This document shows, in pieces, positions 29,778 to 40,681 of a stretch of 64,000 nt of DNA. Position 1 is the first letter of the stretch; every line of letters starts with the position of its first letter. Source of the stretch: Vibrio zhanjiangensis (GTDB lineage: Bacteria > Pseudomonadota > Gammaproteobacteria > Enterobacterales > Vibrionaceae). A program made the translations under genes and the position numbers. The stretch spans positions 1 to 64,000 of the forward strand of contig NZ_BSPW01000061.1 in the NCBI RefSeq assembly GCF_030161235.1. Direction: 5' to 3'. Below the pieces are notes generated by a model. It did no database searches, had not been told where the DNA came from, and saw only the letters and a program-made list of their open reading frames with translations.

Positions 29778-31262
29778 ATGGCCAACTATTTCAACACATT
29801 AAACTTGCGTGAACAGCTAGACCAACTGGGTCGTTGCCGTTTTATGGACCGCAGCGAGTTTGCTACAGAAGCTGATTATCTGAAAGGTAAGAAGGTGGTT
29901 ATTGTTGGTTGTGGCGCTCAGGGCCTAAATCAAGGTCTAAATATGCGTGATTCTGGTTTGGATGTCGCTTACGCACTTCGTCAAGCCGCGATTGATGAAC
30001 AGCGTCAATCCTTTAAGAATGCGCAAGAAAATGGTTTTGAAGTAGGAAGCTATGAAGCACTCATTCCGCAAGCCGACTTGGTGATTAACTTGACGCCAGA
30101 TAAACAGCATACCAACGTTGTTGAAACGGTTATGCCATTGATGAAAGAAGGTGCCGCGCTGGGTTATTCGCATGGCTTCAACATTGTTGAGGAAGGGATG
30201 CAGATCCGTAAAGACCTAACGGTTGTCATGGTGGCACCTAAGTGTCCAGGTACTGAAGTACGTGAAGAATACAAGCGTGGTTTCGGTGTTCCAACCTTGA
30301 TTGCTGTGCACCCTGAAAATGATCCTAAAGGTGAAGGCTGGGATATCGCCAAGGCATGGGCTGCGGGCACAGGCGGTCATCGCGCTGGTTGTTTAGAATC
30401 GTCATTTGTTGCTGAAGTTAAATCTGATCTTGTCGGTGAGCAGACCATCTTGTGTGGTATGTTGCAAGCAGGTTCTATCGTCAGCTATGAAAAAATGGTT
30501 GCTGAAGGTATTGATCCAAGCTACGCCGGTAAATTGATTCAATACGGTTGGGAGACGATCACGGAGGCACTTAAGTTTGGTGGTGTTACACACATGATGG
30601 ATCGCCTATCAAACCCTGCCAAAGTCAAAGCATTTGAGCTTTCAGAACAGTTGAAAGAGCTCATGCGTCCTCTTTACAATAAACACATGGACGACGTGAT
30701 TTCTGGTCATTTCTCTAGCACCATGATGGCCGACTGGGCAAACGATGATGTTAACTTGCTTGGCTGGCGTGCTGAAACTGGCGAAACTGCATTTGAAAAC
30801 TACCCTGAAGGTGATGTAGAGATCACCGAACAAGAGTATTTTGATAAAGGTATCTTGCTGGTTGCTATGGTGCGTGCCGGTGTTGAGCTAGCATTCGAAG
30901 CCATGACAGCTTCAGGTATTATCGATGAATCTGCATACTATGAATCGCTCCATGAGCTTCCGCTGATTGCCAATACCGTTGCGCGTAAGCGTCTGTATGA
31001 AATGAATGTGGTTATCTCGGATACAGCAGAATACGGTAACTACTTGTTTGCCAATGTTGCAACACCGCTACTTCGTGAGAAGTTCATGCCTTCGATCGGT
31101 ACCGATGTGATAGGTAAAGGTCTAGAAGAGACATCAAATCAGGTAGACAATGCTACACTGATTGCAGTCAATGAAACTATCCGTAATCATCCAGTGGAGT
31201 ACATTGGTGAAGAGCTGCGTGGTTATATGACCGACATGAAACGTATCGCGGTAGGTGGTTAA
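29778..31262 (+). CDS. ilvC: IlvC, ketol-acid reductoisomerase (long form)
   Basis: A 494-residue class II enzyme. The NADPH loop [17 protein letters not shown], the proline-rich [17 protein letters not shown], and two knotted C-terminal halves are visible, with metal-binding acidic residues in [12 protein letters not shown]. It rearranges and reduces acetolactate and acetohydroxybutyrate in valine and isoleucine synthesis. AAGGAG precedes the ATG. The start lies 144 bases from ilvY. Confidence 0.98.
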   Translation: MANYFNTLNLREQLDQLGRCRFMDRSEFATEADYLKGKKVVIVGCGAQGLNQGLNMRDSGLDVAYALRQAAIDEQRQSFKNAQENGFEVGSYEALIPQADLVINLTPDKQHTNVVETVMPLMKEGAALGYSHGFNIVEEGMQIRKDLTVVMVAPKCPGTEVREEYKRGFGVPTLIAVHPENDPKGEGWDIAKAWAAGTGGHRAGCLESSFVAEVKSDLVGEQTILCGMLQAGSIVSYEKMVAEGIDPSYAGKLIQYGWETITEALKFGGVTHMMDRLSNPAKVKAFELSEQLKELMRPLYNKHMDDVISGHFSSTMMADWANDDVNLLGWRAETGETAFENYPEGDVEITEQEYFDKGILLVAMVRAGVELAFEAMTASGIIDESAYYESLHELPLIANTVARKRLYEMNVVISDTAEYGNYLFANVATPLLREKFMPSIGTDVIGKGLEETSNQVDNATLIAVNETIRNHPVEYIGEELRGYMTDMKRIAVGG

Positions 31263-31364
31263 TTTATTTGCTTTAAGGTGCTAATTGCTAGAATCTTAAA
31301 GCACAATAGACTCCAGACAGACTGGAGCAATAAATACAAGAAGAACACACAACATTTAATCTAA

Positions 31365-31400
31365 AAGGCTTGGTCTGGATTGACCAAGCCTTTTTATTTT
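31365..31400 (+). terminator. ilvC rho-independent terminator
   Basis: AAGGCTTGGTC (31365-31375) pairs with GACCAAGCCTT (31382-31392), then a T-run. It also separates ilvC from the convergent ubiK. Confidence 0.92.
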
Positions 31401-31417
31401 TTGATATTAAACCGTGT

Positions 31418-31669
31418 CTATTTTTGCGCCAGTTTTTGTTCAAGATCGGCCAGCTTTTGTTCCATTGCAGTGAGTTTTTCGCGGGTGCGCATTAGAACCT
31501 GAGTCTGAACATCAAACTCTTCACGACTCACGACATCTAACTTGTTTAGCTGGCCTTGAATGACTTGACGAACTTTCTGCTCGACATCGGCACCTAACTC
31601 TTTAACAGGAGTGGGCATTGAGTCATGAATTTGTTTCGCTATCTGCTCTAATTTCTTGGGGTCAAACAT
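31418..31669 (-). CDS. ubiK: UbiK (YqiC) ubiquinone accessory factor
   Basis: An 83-residue coiled-coil protein beginning [14 protein letters not shown] with a C-terminal leucine-zipper-like helix ([18 protein letters not shown]). UbiK binds UbiJ as an accessory factor of aerobic ubiquinone synthesis and binds lipid. AAGGAG lies eight bases before the ATG. UbiJ is at 12712-13317. Confidence 0.92.
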   Translation of the reverse strand: MFDPKKLEQIAKQIHDSMPTPVKELGADVEQKVRQVIQGQLNKLDVVSREEFDVQTQVLMRTREKLTAMEQKLADLEQKLAQK

Positions 31670-31756
31670 GTGAAAAGCTCCTTTAAGTTTGCTCTTATTC
31701 TATGTAATTGGTGAGAGAAAGTCGCTATTAGAGGTGCATTTATTAGTGGGTGGAAT

Positions 31757-31786
31757 TAAAAAAGGCCACTGCGAGCAGTGGCCTTT
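31757..31786 (-). terminator. Terminator of the RND efflux operon
   Basis: On the minus strand AAAGGCCACT pairs with AGTGGCCTTT and is followed by a T-run, 18 bases past the end of the pump gene. Confidence 0.85.
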
Positions 31787-31803
31787 GCTATGAGAGTAAC
31801 GCT

Positions 31804-34800
31804 CTAGTTTTTATCAGCAATTTGACGATGAGCTGCTTTTGCTTCGTCAATACGAGCTAACTTTTCCAAGTCTTTGTCTTCAACAAATACCGGAAGTGGC
31901 TTATGTTTCTCGGCAAGATAGCTGTATATCACCGGCAGAACAAACAGAGTAAACAATGTTCCTATGGCAAGACCCGCAACGATAACAATACCGATACTAA
32001 AGCGCTGGGCGGCACCTGCTCCTGATGCGTACATTAAAGGTATCAAGCCCGCAATCATCGCCGCTGTGGTCATGAGAATAGGGCGCAGGCGTACTTTAGC
32101 CGCCGCCATCACAGCCTCCATTTTATCGAGCTTGTTATGCAATTGCTCTTCTTTAGCCACCTCACAGATCAAGATACCATGCTTGGTAATCAAGCCGACT
32201 AGGGTTATAAGCCCGACCTGAGAGTAAATATTCATCGAAGTTAAGTCAAAAGGTGCTCCCCAAGCCAGAGCAACAAGTGCGCCACAGATAGCAAGAGGGA
32301 CGGACACCATGATGACGATAGGGTCCTTTAACGATTCAAATTGAATGGCTAAGACTAAGAAGATGATCGCCAGTGCTAGACCAAAGGTGGCATAAAGGGC
32401 GCTACCTTCGGTGACAAACTGGCGAGACTCACCCATATAATCGTAGTTATAACCGCTGGGCAATTTACTGCTTGCGGTTTGCTCAAACCAATTGACAGCA
32501 TCTCCCATGGTGGTACCCGGTGCAATAGCGGCACTAATGGTTGCTGAGTTAAGCTGGTTAAAGTGAGGCAAAGAGCGAGGCTCGGCGACGACATCAATAG
32601 TGATTAAGCTGCCTAATGGTAACGCTTTGCCATCTGCGCCCCTAACATAGTAATTGTTCATTGACTCAGGATTTAAGCGCCATTTACGCTCGACCTGAGG
32701 AATGACTTCATAAGAACGGCCATTCAGATCGATACGATTGACATAGCCATCAGACATCATGGTGCTAAGAGTCGCACCAATATCTTGCATGGTCACCCCA
32801 TAGGCCCCTGCTTTATCTTTATCAATCTTGATTTTCACTGTGGCTGAATCGTAGTTAAGATCAAGATCGGAATAGACAAATATAGGTGTTGAATTGACTT
32901 CCGTAAGTACATCGGTGGCTACGGTAAATAAGCTTTCAAATGCATTAGGTGTCGTGATAACAAACTGCACAGGTAAGCCGGAGCCTGCCCCAGGAAGCTC
33001 TGGTATTGGGAAGGCGACAACAGACATACCGGGTACATCTTTAACCAGTCCGCTGACTCGCTTTACGACTTCTGCCTGTCCAGCTTCACGTTGACTCCAA
33101 GGAACTAAAGACGCAATGCCCAGTGCTTGATTGGAGTTTGGCACACCAGTAAAGACTTGCGCGTAAGCCACTTCCTTTTGATCCGAGAGGATAGTATTTA
33201 CCTCATTCATGGTATTTTGCATGAAATCTAAGTTGGCATTCGATGGTGCTGTGCCCATTAGCATCAGCACTCCTTTATCCTCTGAAGGGGCGAGCTCACT
33301 TGGAATAAACTTAAACAGCAAAGGTAAGCTGGCAAATACTATCACGCCAAAGCCAATCACCACAGGACGATGGAGCATTACAGCGCTAAGCATTTTCTCA
33401 TAGCGTAGCGTCATATTGTCGAGCACATGGTGAACTTTTTGCTCAAACTTGCTTGGTATTGCATTTGCTTTCAGCATTTTAGAACACATCATGGGCGATA
33501 GTGTCAGAGCTATAATCCCTGATACAAACACAGAGCCTGCTAGTGTTAAGGCAAATTCTTTAAATAAAGAGCCTGTAATACCTCCCATTAAGGCGATCGG
33601 AGCGTAAACGGCGCCTAGAGTTAAGGTCATAGCAATTACTGGGATAGCGATTTCCCTTGTGCCTATGATGGCTGCTCTAAATGGCGATTCGCCGAGTTTG
33701 ATATGACGGTCGACATTTTCTAGAACTACTATAGCATCATCGACCACCAAACCTATTGCTAGCACCATGGCGAGCAGTGTCATTAGATTCCAAGAAAAGC
33801 CCATGGCCTGCATGACCATGGCCACACCAATCAATGACAATGGAATGGTTACAATAGGGATTATAACCGCTCTAAATGAACCTAAGAACAGAGTAATCAC
33901 CACAAGTACAATTAATGCCGCTTCGGCAATGGTATGAATAACCTCATTTATTGACTCATTGATGGCGATGGTTGAGTCATACATCACGTTCATTTTAATG
34001 TTGCTCGGCAGATCTTTCTCTAACTGAGGCAGCATCTTATGAACATCGGCGGCGATGTTAATTGGGTTCGCTGTTGGTGCGGCGTTGATCGCTGCGACAA
34101 CGGCTTCTTGGCCATTTGCGCTAGCTCGATAGGTATCATGACTTTTTTCTAACGTGACTTTGGCAATATCGCTAAGGCGTGTCACTTTGCCCATATCAGA
34201 ACTGACGACTAAGTTTTTAAGCTCCTCTACGTTCGAAACTTGGGTATCGGCGCTACCGTTGTAGAGCACAAATTCACCAATAGCCTGACCCGCTGCAGAT
34301 TGGTAGTTATTGGTGTCGAGGACATTCATGACATCACTGGCAGTTAAACCAAATGCGGCCATTTTAGCCGGATCAAGCCAGACACGAAGCGCGTATTTTA
34401 GGCCACCGTATAGGTCGATTTTTGAAACACCATTAACGGTAAATAACTGCGGGTTGACGACTCGCTCAAGATAGTCGGTAATTTGACTGGACGATAAATC
34501 GTCACTGGTAAAGCCAATATACAGTACCGCTGTGGTTGAACCTGTCGACATGGTCACGGTTGGATCTTCTGCCTCTTTAGGCAGTTGAGAACGCACCGAA
34601 TTGGTCTTAGCCAGAATGTCAGATAAGGCTGAATTCGGATCGGTATTCAACTTCATATTGACGGTAATGGTTGAGGTACCAAGCTCAGATGATGAAGTCA
34701 TGTAATCGATATTATCTGCTTGTGCTACGGCTTGCTCCAAAGGCTGAGTAATAAAGCCTTGAATCAAATCCGCACTTGCTCCGTAGTAGCTCGTGGTAAC

Positions 34801-34938
34801 CGTCACTACGGTATTTGTCATTTCAGGGTATTCGCGCACTTGCATTTTGAATACGGCCTGCAAACCAAGCAGGGCGATCAAAAAGCTGATCGATACCGCT
34901 AAAACCGGACGTTTTATAAAAACATCAGTAAAGCGCAT
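31804..34938 (-). CDS. vexB: RND efflux pump inner membrane subunit, VexB-like
   Basis: A 1044-residue HAE1/AcrB-family transporter. It starts FTDVFIKRPVLAVSISFLIA, has the TM4 aspartate pair (GLVVDDAIVVLENVDR) for proton relay, and two periplasmic loops, with twelve membrane helices overall. By gene neighbourhood (ilvC side, TetR-fusion protein-pump order) it corresponds to VexB of V. cholerae, which exports bile salts, detergents and antibiotics; that identity rests on remembered synteny. GGAGG precedes the ATG. It is 12 bases after vexA. No outer membrane channel gene is in the operon, so TolC is likely used. Confidence 0.93.
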   Translation of the reverse strand: MRFTDVFIKRPVLAVSISFLIALLGLQAVFKMQVREYPEMTNTVVTVTTSYYGASADLIQGFITQPLEQAVAQADNIDYMTSSSELGTSTITVNMKLNTDPNSALSDILAKTNSVRSQLPKEAEDPTVTMSTGSTTAVLYIGFTSDDLSSSQITDYLERVVNPQLFTVNGVSKIDLYGGLKYALRVWLDPAKMAAFGLTASDVMNVLDTNNYQSAAGQAIGEFVLYNGSADTQVSNVEELKNLVVSSDMGKVTRLSDIAKVTLEKSHDTYRASANGQEAVVAAINAAPTANPINIAADVHKMLPQLEKDLPSNIKMNVMYDSTIAINESINEVIHTIAEAALIVLVVITLFLGSFRAVIIPIVTIPLSLIGVAMVMQAMGFSWNLMTLLAMVLAIGLVVDDAIVVLENVDRHIKLGESPFRAAIIGTREIAIPVIAMTLTLGAVYAPIALMGGITGSLFKEFALTLAGSVFVSGIIALTLSPMMCSKMLKANAIPSKFEQKVHHVLDNMTLRYEKMLSAVMLHRPVVIGFGVIVFASLPLLFKFIPSELAPSEDKGVLMLMGTAPSNANLDFMQNTMNEVNTILSDQKEVAYAQVFTGVPNSNQALGIASLVPWSQREAGQAEVVKRVSGLVKDVPGMSVVAFPIPELPGAGSGLPVQFVITTPNAFESLFTVATDVLTEVNSTPIFVYSDLDLNYDSATVKIKIDKDKAGAYGVTMQDIGATLSTMMSDGYVNRIDLNGRSYEVIPQVERKWRLNPESMNNYYVRGADGKALPLGSLITIDVVAEPRSLPHFNQLNSATISAAIAPGTTMGDAVNWFEQTASSKLPSGYNYDYMGESRQFVTEGSALYATFGLALAIIFLVLAIQFESLKDPIVIMVSVPLAICGALVALAWGAPFDLTSMNIYSQVGLITLVGLITKHGILICEVAKEEQLHNKLDKMEAVMAAAKVRLRPILMTTAAMIAGLIPLMYASGAGAAQRFSIGIVIVAGLAIGTLFTLFVLPVIYSYLAEKHKPLPVFVEDKDLEKLARIDEAKAAHRQIADKN

Positions 34939-34950
34939 GAAGCCTCCAGA

Positions 34951-36057
34951 TTAAAGCATAGGTGTTTCGGCTGGTGGAGTAGTGGCATCGCTTTCTACTA
35001 CACGAACTTTCGCGTCGTTACTAAGACGAACTTGACCGGATGTGACCACCATGTCACCGGGTTTAACGCCTTCTAAGATATGAGCGATATCTTTTACTCG
35101 CTCACCCACTTTAACCACTTGCTGCTTGACGCGTTTGTCACCATCTTGTTCTGAGATGATGTATACATTGTCACCGTAAAGAGTAAAGGTGATGGCCGTT
35201 TGCGGAAGGGTGACTTGGTTTTCCAGAGTCGGCAAAATGATATTGGCACGAGCAAACATACCACTGCGCAGCTTACCATCGCTGTTTGGAATATCAGCTT
35301 GCACTTGAATCAAACCGCTTTGCACACTGACGGCTGGCTCAATCGCGGTGATCGAACCCTGAAACGGAGTGTCTGGATAAGCATCGACAAAAATATCGAC
35401 TTGCTGATCTAGGCTAATTCGTGAAATATCAGTCTGCGGAACAGTAAAGCGCAGGCGCATGACGCTAGTATCTTCAAGGCGCACGATGTCAGTGCCAGTT
35501 TGCAGATATTGCCCTAAGTAAACATTACGTATGCCGACCACACCAGCAAAAGGCGCTTTGATTTCGCGTCTATCAATGGTGGCTTTGAGGCTATCAATAT
35601 CCGACTTGAGCGAGAAATAGTTGGCTTCAGCATCATCCAGTGTCTCTTTTGAGACAGAACCTTTTTTATAAAGACCTTGGTAGCGCTTGTATTTTGCCTG
35701 TGCAGCAGGCAGTTTTGCTTCAGCACTTTTAAGGTCGGCTTTTTCAACCGATGAATCGAGCATGACTAGGGGCTGGCCTGCTTCGACATTGGTACCAGAA
35801 TTGAATGCAATCTTATCAATGACACCAGCGGACTCATTGGCTACAGTAACACCTTGATTGGGTTCGATAAAGCCAATAGCCTCAATCACTGGCACCCAAT
35901 CAACCGATTGAACTTCAATGGCGGTTACCGGAAATTCTTGCTCAGGGCGGTTGGCGAGATATTCTTCTATTTTGTATTGTTTGAATAGATTAACGCCTAT
36001 CACGCTACCAAAGAGTAGTATTGCGATAAGCAGCATGTAAAAAGTCCACTTTTTCAT
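34951..36057 (-). CDS. vexA: RND membrane fusion protein, VexA-like
   Basis: A 368-residue periplasmic adaptor with a signal-anchor helix (about 5-24), lipoyl half-motifs (ESAGVIDKIAFNSGTNVEAGQPLVML), a coiled-coil hairpin, a beta barrel and a membrane-proximal domain. It links the RND pump to the outer membrane channel. GGAG lies upstream of the ATG. It sits 18 bases after the TetR gene and 12 before the pump, so one transcript is likely. Confidence 0.92.
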   Translation of the reverse strand: MKKWTFYMLLIAILLFGSVIGVNLFKQYKIEEYLANRPEQEFPVTAIEVQSVDWVPVIEAIGFIEPNQGVTVANESAGVIDKIAFNSGTNVEAGQPLVMLDSSVEKADLKSAEAKLPAAQAKYKRYQGLYKKGSVSKETLDDAEANYFSLKSDIDSLKATIDRREIKAPFAGVVGIRNVYLGQYLQTGTDIVRLEDTSVMRLRFTVPQTDISRISLDQQVDIFVDAYPDTPFQGSITAIEPAVSVQSGLIQVQADIPNSDGKLRSGMFARANIILPTLENQVTLPQTAITFTLYGDNVYIISEQDGDKRVKQQVVKVGERVKDIAHILEGVKPGDMVVTSGQVRLSNDAKVRVVESDATTPPAETPML

Positions 36058-36075
36058 TCTGACTAGAACTCCGAA

Positions 36076-36660
36076 TTAGTGTTTGATAATCGCATCCCAA
36101 CTAGCCTCAATCGCCGCGTCAATGGCTGCTTGATCCAATTGGTAATATCCAAGAGCTTGCTTACGTGCCAAAGTGACACTGACTTCTAAACTCAGTGCTG
36201 CCAGAACGGGATTGTCTAAGGACTTGAATATCCCTTGCTCTCGGCCTTGCGTAAAAAGCTGATCTACTTTGTTAAACATTTTACGTTCTTCATCCTTAGT
36301 TTCATGGTTGCGCATGCAAGGTAAGGAGTCGTATTGTGCTCGATTTTTTAAGTTGTCAATGTTTGACCGTGAGAGATCAAAAATGTTTAACCACATAGTT
36401 CGAAACCGTTCTTTAAGCGGCATAGAATCATCTACATTACGCTGAACAGCTTCGGCATTACGTTGTATAACCGCTAATCTCACTTGCAGTAGTAGATCTT
36501 CCTTGTCTGAGAAATAGCGGTAAATCGTTCCTGCTGCAACGCCAGCTTCCTTGGCCAATTTATGCATCGAGAAGCCTTGAAAACCAGACTCTGCGATCAG
36601 GTCCTCGGCGGCGTCTATGATTTGTTGTCTTTTATCTACCATAGAACTAGATCCAGACAT
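36076..36660 (-). CDS. vexR: TetR-family repressor of the efflux operon, VexR-like
   Basis: A 194-residue regulator with an N-terminal TetR helix-turn-helix (IIDAAEDLIAESGFQGFSMHKLAKEAGVAAGTIYRYFSDK region, about 10-55) and a helical effector domain. It is first in the operon. A perfect palindrome lies 15 bases before its ATG, so autoregulation is likely. An internal ATG six codons in is a possible start. Confidence 0.9.
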   Translation of the reverse strand: MSGSSSMVDKRQQIIDAAEDLIAESGFQGFSMHKLAKEAGVAAGTIYRYFSDKEDLLLQVRLAVIQRNAEAVQRNVDDSMPLKERFRTMWLNIFDLSRSNIDNLKNRAQYDSLPCMRNHETKDEERKMFNKVDQLFTQGREQGIFKSLDNPVLAALSLEVSVTLARKQALGYYQLDQAAIDAAIEASWDAIIKH

Positions 36661-36674
36661 TTACATATCGTTGG

Positions 36675-36692
36675 TGAATGAACGTTCATTCA
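36675..36692. promoter_or_regulatory. Perfect 18-bp palindrome, probable VexR operator
   Basis: TGAATGAACGTTCATTCA is its own reverse complement and lies 15 bases upstream of the TetR gene start, exactly where a TetR-family dimer would block transcription. Confidence 0.8.
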
Positions 36693-36864
36693 TTATAGCT
36701 TAAGATACCACCAGATATGCAACAAACTTTGTTATAAATTATGAAAAAACATCCAGTGAACATTTTTGATAAAGATTTAGCTACTCACTAGTATGGTCTA
36801 ACCATGGCAATCTTGTTATTGCACTATTATGATATGGCCTTTGATTTGTATCCCTGAGAAGGTC

Positions 36865-38892
36865 ATGAAACTAAACACCAATCAAGATGAAGCTGTGAAA
36901 TATGTTTCCGGCCCATGCTTAGTCCTTGCTGGGGCAGGCTCGGGTAAAACGCGAGTCATTACCAATAAGATTGCTTATCTCGTCAAACAGTGCGGGTACA
37001 AAGCACGTAATATTGCGGCGGTCACCTTTACCAACAAGGCTGCTCGAGAAATGAAAGAGCGAGTTGGACAAACACTTGGTAAGAATGAATCTAAAGGGTT
37101 AATGGTTTCAACGTTTCACACTTTGGGCCTAAATATCATCAAGCGTGAATATAAAGCGCTGGGGCTTAAATCGGGTTTTTCCTTGTTTGATGACCAAGAT
37201 CAGCTGGCGCTGCTAAAAGAATTGACAGAAAAACAGTTAGATGGTGATAAAGACCTGCTACGTCAGCTGCTCAGTACGATTTCAAATTGGAAAAATGACA
37301 TATTGACTCCTGAGCAAGCAATAGCAAGTGCTCAAGGTGAGCAACTACAAGTGTTTGCCCACTGCTTTTCTCTGTATCAAAAGCAGATGAAGGCTTATAA
37401 CGCTCTAGACTTTGATGATCTTATTTTACTGCCTGTTTTACTGTTTAGACGTTACCCAGAAGTTCGCCAGCGATGGCAAAACCGCATTCGTTACCTGCTC
37501 GTTGATGAATATCAGGACACCAATACCAGTCAGTATGAGTTGGTTAAGTTGATCGTTGGTGAGCGAGGTCGATTGACTGTCGTTGGTGATGACGACCAGT
37601 CAATTTATTCATGGCGTGGCGCAAAACCACAAAATCTGGTTTTGCTTGGCCAAGATTACCCTAAGCTTCGATTGATAAAACTCGAACAAAACTATCGCTC
37701 TACCAGCCGTATTTTACGCGCAGCGAATATATTGATTGCCAATAATCCACACGTGTATGAGAAATCCTTGTTCTCAGAAATCCCAGATGGTGAAAAGCTT
37801 AAAGTGCTGCTGGCCAAAGACGAAGATCATGAAGCTGAGCGAGTTACCGGAGAACTTATTGCACATAAGTTTTTGAACCGAACAGAATATCGAGATTATG
37901 CGATTCTGTATCGAGGTAATCACCAATCAAGATTGATTGAAAAGTCCCTAATGCAAAATCGAGTCCCTTATACCCTCTCTGGAGGGACTTCCTTTTTTGC
38001 TCGCGCTGAAATAAAAGATATCATGGCGTATCTGCGGGTATTGGTAAATCCAGATGATGATAACGCCTTTTTACGCATAGTGAACACGCCGAGACGAGAG
38101 ATAGGTCCAGTGACATTAGAAAAGCTGGGTAGCTATGCCAATATGCGAGGAAAAAGTTTATTCGAGGCAAGTTTTGAAATCGGGCTTGAACAGCATTTGT
38201 CGGGGCGCGGGCTGGAACATTTGCGTAGATTTACTCACTGGCTAGTTAAAATTGCTGACCAAGCTGAGCGAGGGGATAAGGTCGACGCTGTTCGTTCGTT
38301 GGTGCGTGATATCAATTATGAAGACTGGCTATATGAAACCTCTGCAAGTGCAAAAGCGGCGGAGATGAGAATGAAAAATGTATCGGATTTGTATTCATGG
38401 ATAGTCTCTGATCTTGAAGGTGACAACTACGATCAGGAAGAGAAAAATCTCAAAGAAGTCGTTCAACGTTTGACATTACGTGACATGATGGAGCGTGGTG
38501 AAGAGAATGAAGATACTAATGCAGTACAGTTGATGACATTGCATGCCTCAAAAGGCCTTGAGTTTCCCTATGTGTATCTCGTTGGCGCTGAAGAAGGAAT
38601 CTTGCCTCACCAAACCAGTATCGATGAAGATAACATAGAGGAAGAGCGTCGCTTGATGTACGTTGGAATTACTCGTGCTCAGAGAGAATTGACATTTACC
38701 ATGTGCAAAGAACGCAGGCAGTTCGGAGAGATAATTAAGCCTACCCAGAGTCGATTTCTTGATGAACTTCCTTTTGATGATGTGGAATGGGAAGTCAATA
38801 AAAAGCCCCAAACCCAGGAAGAGAGGATGGCCAAAGGGCAGGCACATATTGCCAATATCCGAGCTATGTTTAACAACAAATCGTCTGGTTAA
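36865..38892 (+). CDS. rep: Rep, ATP-dependent 3'-5' DNA helicase
   Basis: A 675-residue UvrD/Rep superfamily 1 helicase. Walker A is [17 protein letters not shown], Ia is [15 protein letters not shown], Walker B is [10 protein letters not shown], with [13 protein letters not shown] and [13 protein letters not shown]. It removes proteins ahead of the fork. ATG at 36865 begins [18 protein letters not shown], matching E. coli Rep; twelve extra upstream codons have no counterpart. UvrD, its paralogue, is at the window end. Confidence 0.97.
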   Translation: MKLNTNQDEAVKYVSGPCLVLAGAGSGKTRVITNKIAYLVKQCGYKARNIAAVTFTNKAAREMKERVGQTLGKNESKGLMVSTFHTLGLNIIKREYKALGLKSGFSLFDDQDQLALLKELTEKQLDGDKDLLRQLLSTISNWKNDILTPEQAIASAQGEQLQVFAHCFSLYQKQMKAYNALDFDDLILLPVLLFRRYPEVRQRWQNRIRYLLVDEYQDTNTSQYELVKLIVGERGRLTVVGDDDQSIYSWRGAKPQNLVLLGQDYPKLRLIKLEQNYRSTSRILRAANILIANNPHVYEKSLFSEIPDGEKLKVLLAKDEDHEAERVTGELIAHKFLNRTEYRDYAILYRGNHQSRLIEKSLMQNRVPYTLSGGTSFFARAEIKDIMAYLRVLVNPDDDNAFLRIVNTPRREIGPVTLEKLGSYANMRGKSLFEASFEIGLEQHLSGRGLEHLRRFTHWLVKIADQAERGDKVDAVRSLVRDINYEDWLYETSASAKAAEMRMKNVSDLYSWIVSDLEGDNYDQEEKNLKEVVQRLTLRDMMERGEENEDTNAVQLMTLHASKGLEFPYVYLVGAEEGILPHQTSIDEDNIEEERRLMYVGITRAQRELTFTMCKERRQFGEIIKPTQSRFLDELPFDDVEWEVNKKPQTQEERMAKGQAHIANIRAMFNNKSSG

Positions 38893-38899
38893 CAATGAC

Positions 38900-38930
38900 T
38901 TAAGAGCTTAGTCTAACACCAAGCTCTTAA
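38900..38930. terminator. Stem-loop between convergent rep and cytochrome c5 genes
   Basis: TTAAGAGCTT and AAGCTCTTAA form a perfect 10-bp stem with an 11-base loop. T-rich sequence follows on the rep side. Confidence 0.6.
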
Positions 38931-38946
38931 CCTGCTTTGTTTATTA

Positions 38947-39360
38947 TTACAGACCTTTGATCATGTGCTCTATAGCAGCAACAATTTCATCATCCGAGCA
39001 ATCCATACAGGTGCCTCTCGCGGGCATGGCATTGAAACCATTGATGGCATGATTTTTAAGTACATCCTTACCTTGAGCGATACGAGGCGCCCAGTCACTC
39101 GCATTGCCAGTTTTTGGCGCACCACTGACACCAGATGAATGACAAGCAATACAAAAGGTACCATAGACACTTGCACCATCGCGTGGTCCAGTTGGTTCGG
39201 CTTTCACTGGTTCTGCACCAGCAAGGTAGACATCACCAACCGGCTTTATGCGCTCAGCTATCGCGTCGTAGTCTTCTTGGCTGATCTTTGCTGCAAAAGA
39301 GGCGCTTGAGAAAGTAATAGCAGCAACCATAGCGGTTAAGATTTTTCGAGACATATCCAT
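38947..39360 (-). CDS. Cytochrome c5
   Basis: A 137-residue periplasmic monohaem cytochrome with signal peptide (cut after SFA) and haem motif CIACHSSG. A second cysteine pair (CMDC) near the end forms the disulfide typical of c5, and the axial methionine lies in AMPARG. It carries electrons in the respiratory chain. The ATG at 39360 has GAG at good spacing. V. cholerae has the same gene near rep. Confidence 0.94.
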   Translation of the reverse strand: MDMSRKILTAMVAAITFSSASFAAKISQEDYDAIAERIKPVGDVYLAGAEPVKAEPTGPRDGASVYGTFCIACHSSGVSGAPKTGNASDWAPRIAQGKDVLKNHAINGFNAMPARGTCMDCSDDEIVAAIEHMIKGL

Positions 39361-39656
39361 TTAACTCACTTTACATTCCTAATGGTAAGTTCGTGCTTAC
39401 CTATTTATTAGATTATTAGAGTGTGGTTTGATTTGCAGCATTTTGCTGAGAAATCAATGCAAATATTAGGTGATTATATCCTGATAACCCGTTGCAATAA
39501 ACAGCAAGAGACATGCATCTATATGGTTATATAATCGGAAATAGGGGTTTATCACACTTTAATTGCCCAAAAAGACATCAAACGATAAAAAAACTTTAAA
39601 AAGTACTAGACGGCATTGTGTGATATACGTATTATTCCACTCCGCCGATAGGGCAT
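39361..39656 (+). promoter_or_regulatory. tRNA cluster promoter region
   Basis: This gap has no gene. A promoter fits at 39607-39635: TAGACG as -35, 17 bases, and TATTAT as -10, then a GC-rich discriminator as in stable RNA genes, about 20 bases before tRNA-Arg. Confidence 0.5.
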
Positions 39657-39733
<77 letters not shown>

Positions 39734-39769
39734 TTTCCCGGAGGGGCATTATCGGTAAAATATATTGTG

Positions 39770-39845
39770 GTGGCTATAGCTCAGTTGGTAGAGCCCCGGA
39801 TTGTGATTCCGGTTGTCGCGAGTTCAAGTCTCGTTAGCCACCCCA
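39770..39845 (+). tRNA. tRNA-His (GTG), copy 1
   Basis: Acceptor arms GTGGCTA/TAGCCAC, anticodon loop TTGTGAT with GTG, T-loop TTCAAGT, encoded CCA. A G at 39769 can pair with the C discriminator, as required of tRNA-His after processing. Confidence 0.97.
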
Positions 39846-39849
39846 TTCT

Positions 39850-39926
<77 letters not shown>

Positions 39927-39975
39927 CTATCTTGTTTATGGCTCGATATGAGCGGTAAATGTAAAAAATACTGTG

Positions 39976-40051
39976 GTGGCTATAGCTCAGTTGGTAGAGC
40001 CCCGGATTGTGATTCCGGTTGTCGCGAGTTCAAGTCTCGTTAGCCACCCCA
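39976..40051 (+). tRNA. tRNA-His (GTG), copy 2
   Basis: The same sequence as copy 1, so a recent duplication is likely. Confidence 0.97.
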
Positions 40052-40121
40052 TTAATTTCTCAGCAAATTAATCACAAGCTGAGATAAGAGAAAAACAAAA
40101 CATTTTCTCACTAACGATTTT

Positions 40122-40198
<77 letters not shown>

Positions 40199-40204
40199 CA
40201 TAAG

Positions 40205-40233
40205 AAAGCCTGCTTTTAAGCAGGCTTTTTCTT
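40205..40233 (+). terminator. tRNA operon terminator
   Basis: AAAGCCTGCTT pairs with AAGCAGGCTTT, followed by Ts, immediately after the last tRNA. Confidence 0.9.
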
Positions 40234-40681
40234 TTCTATCTACTCAGCAATTTTGTCGCCGTTTATATTGCTTCATCTTATTTATTTCAATGTCCTATCC
40301 GATTAGCCGTAGTCGCTTTCATCCTTTACTCTCGGGTATTCAGTGCAATGATGCGTGTATTTCTCCGCAACTAACTTATGCTTTTTGACTCCATTAATGT
40401 GCATCATTGGTGGTTTTATATTCAATGTTTTTTCCACTTTTGATACATCAAACATATCACTATGTTGCATATATGTTTCTATGATTTAAGTAATATTGGC
40501 GTTAATTAGAAGTTTTGATGGTTTGTTTGTTGCTTTTCTGTGAATTTTTTGCCAAATTGATGAGCTTGTAAATTGTCAGTACAGTATACCAGCCTGTTTC
40601 TGGGGCGATATTATCTGACTGACGAGAATGGATTCACTTACAGACAGGGCAGGAAGCTGCCGGAGCATTAGAGGTCTGGTA
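40234..40681. other. Gene-free region before peptide ABC operon
   Basis: No credible gene is seen. It is AT-rich and should hold the promoter of the ABC transporter operon. A GTG or ATG 18 codons before the chosen ATPase start is in frame but has no family counterpart. Confidence 0.4.
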
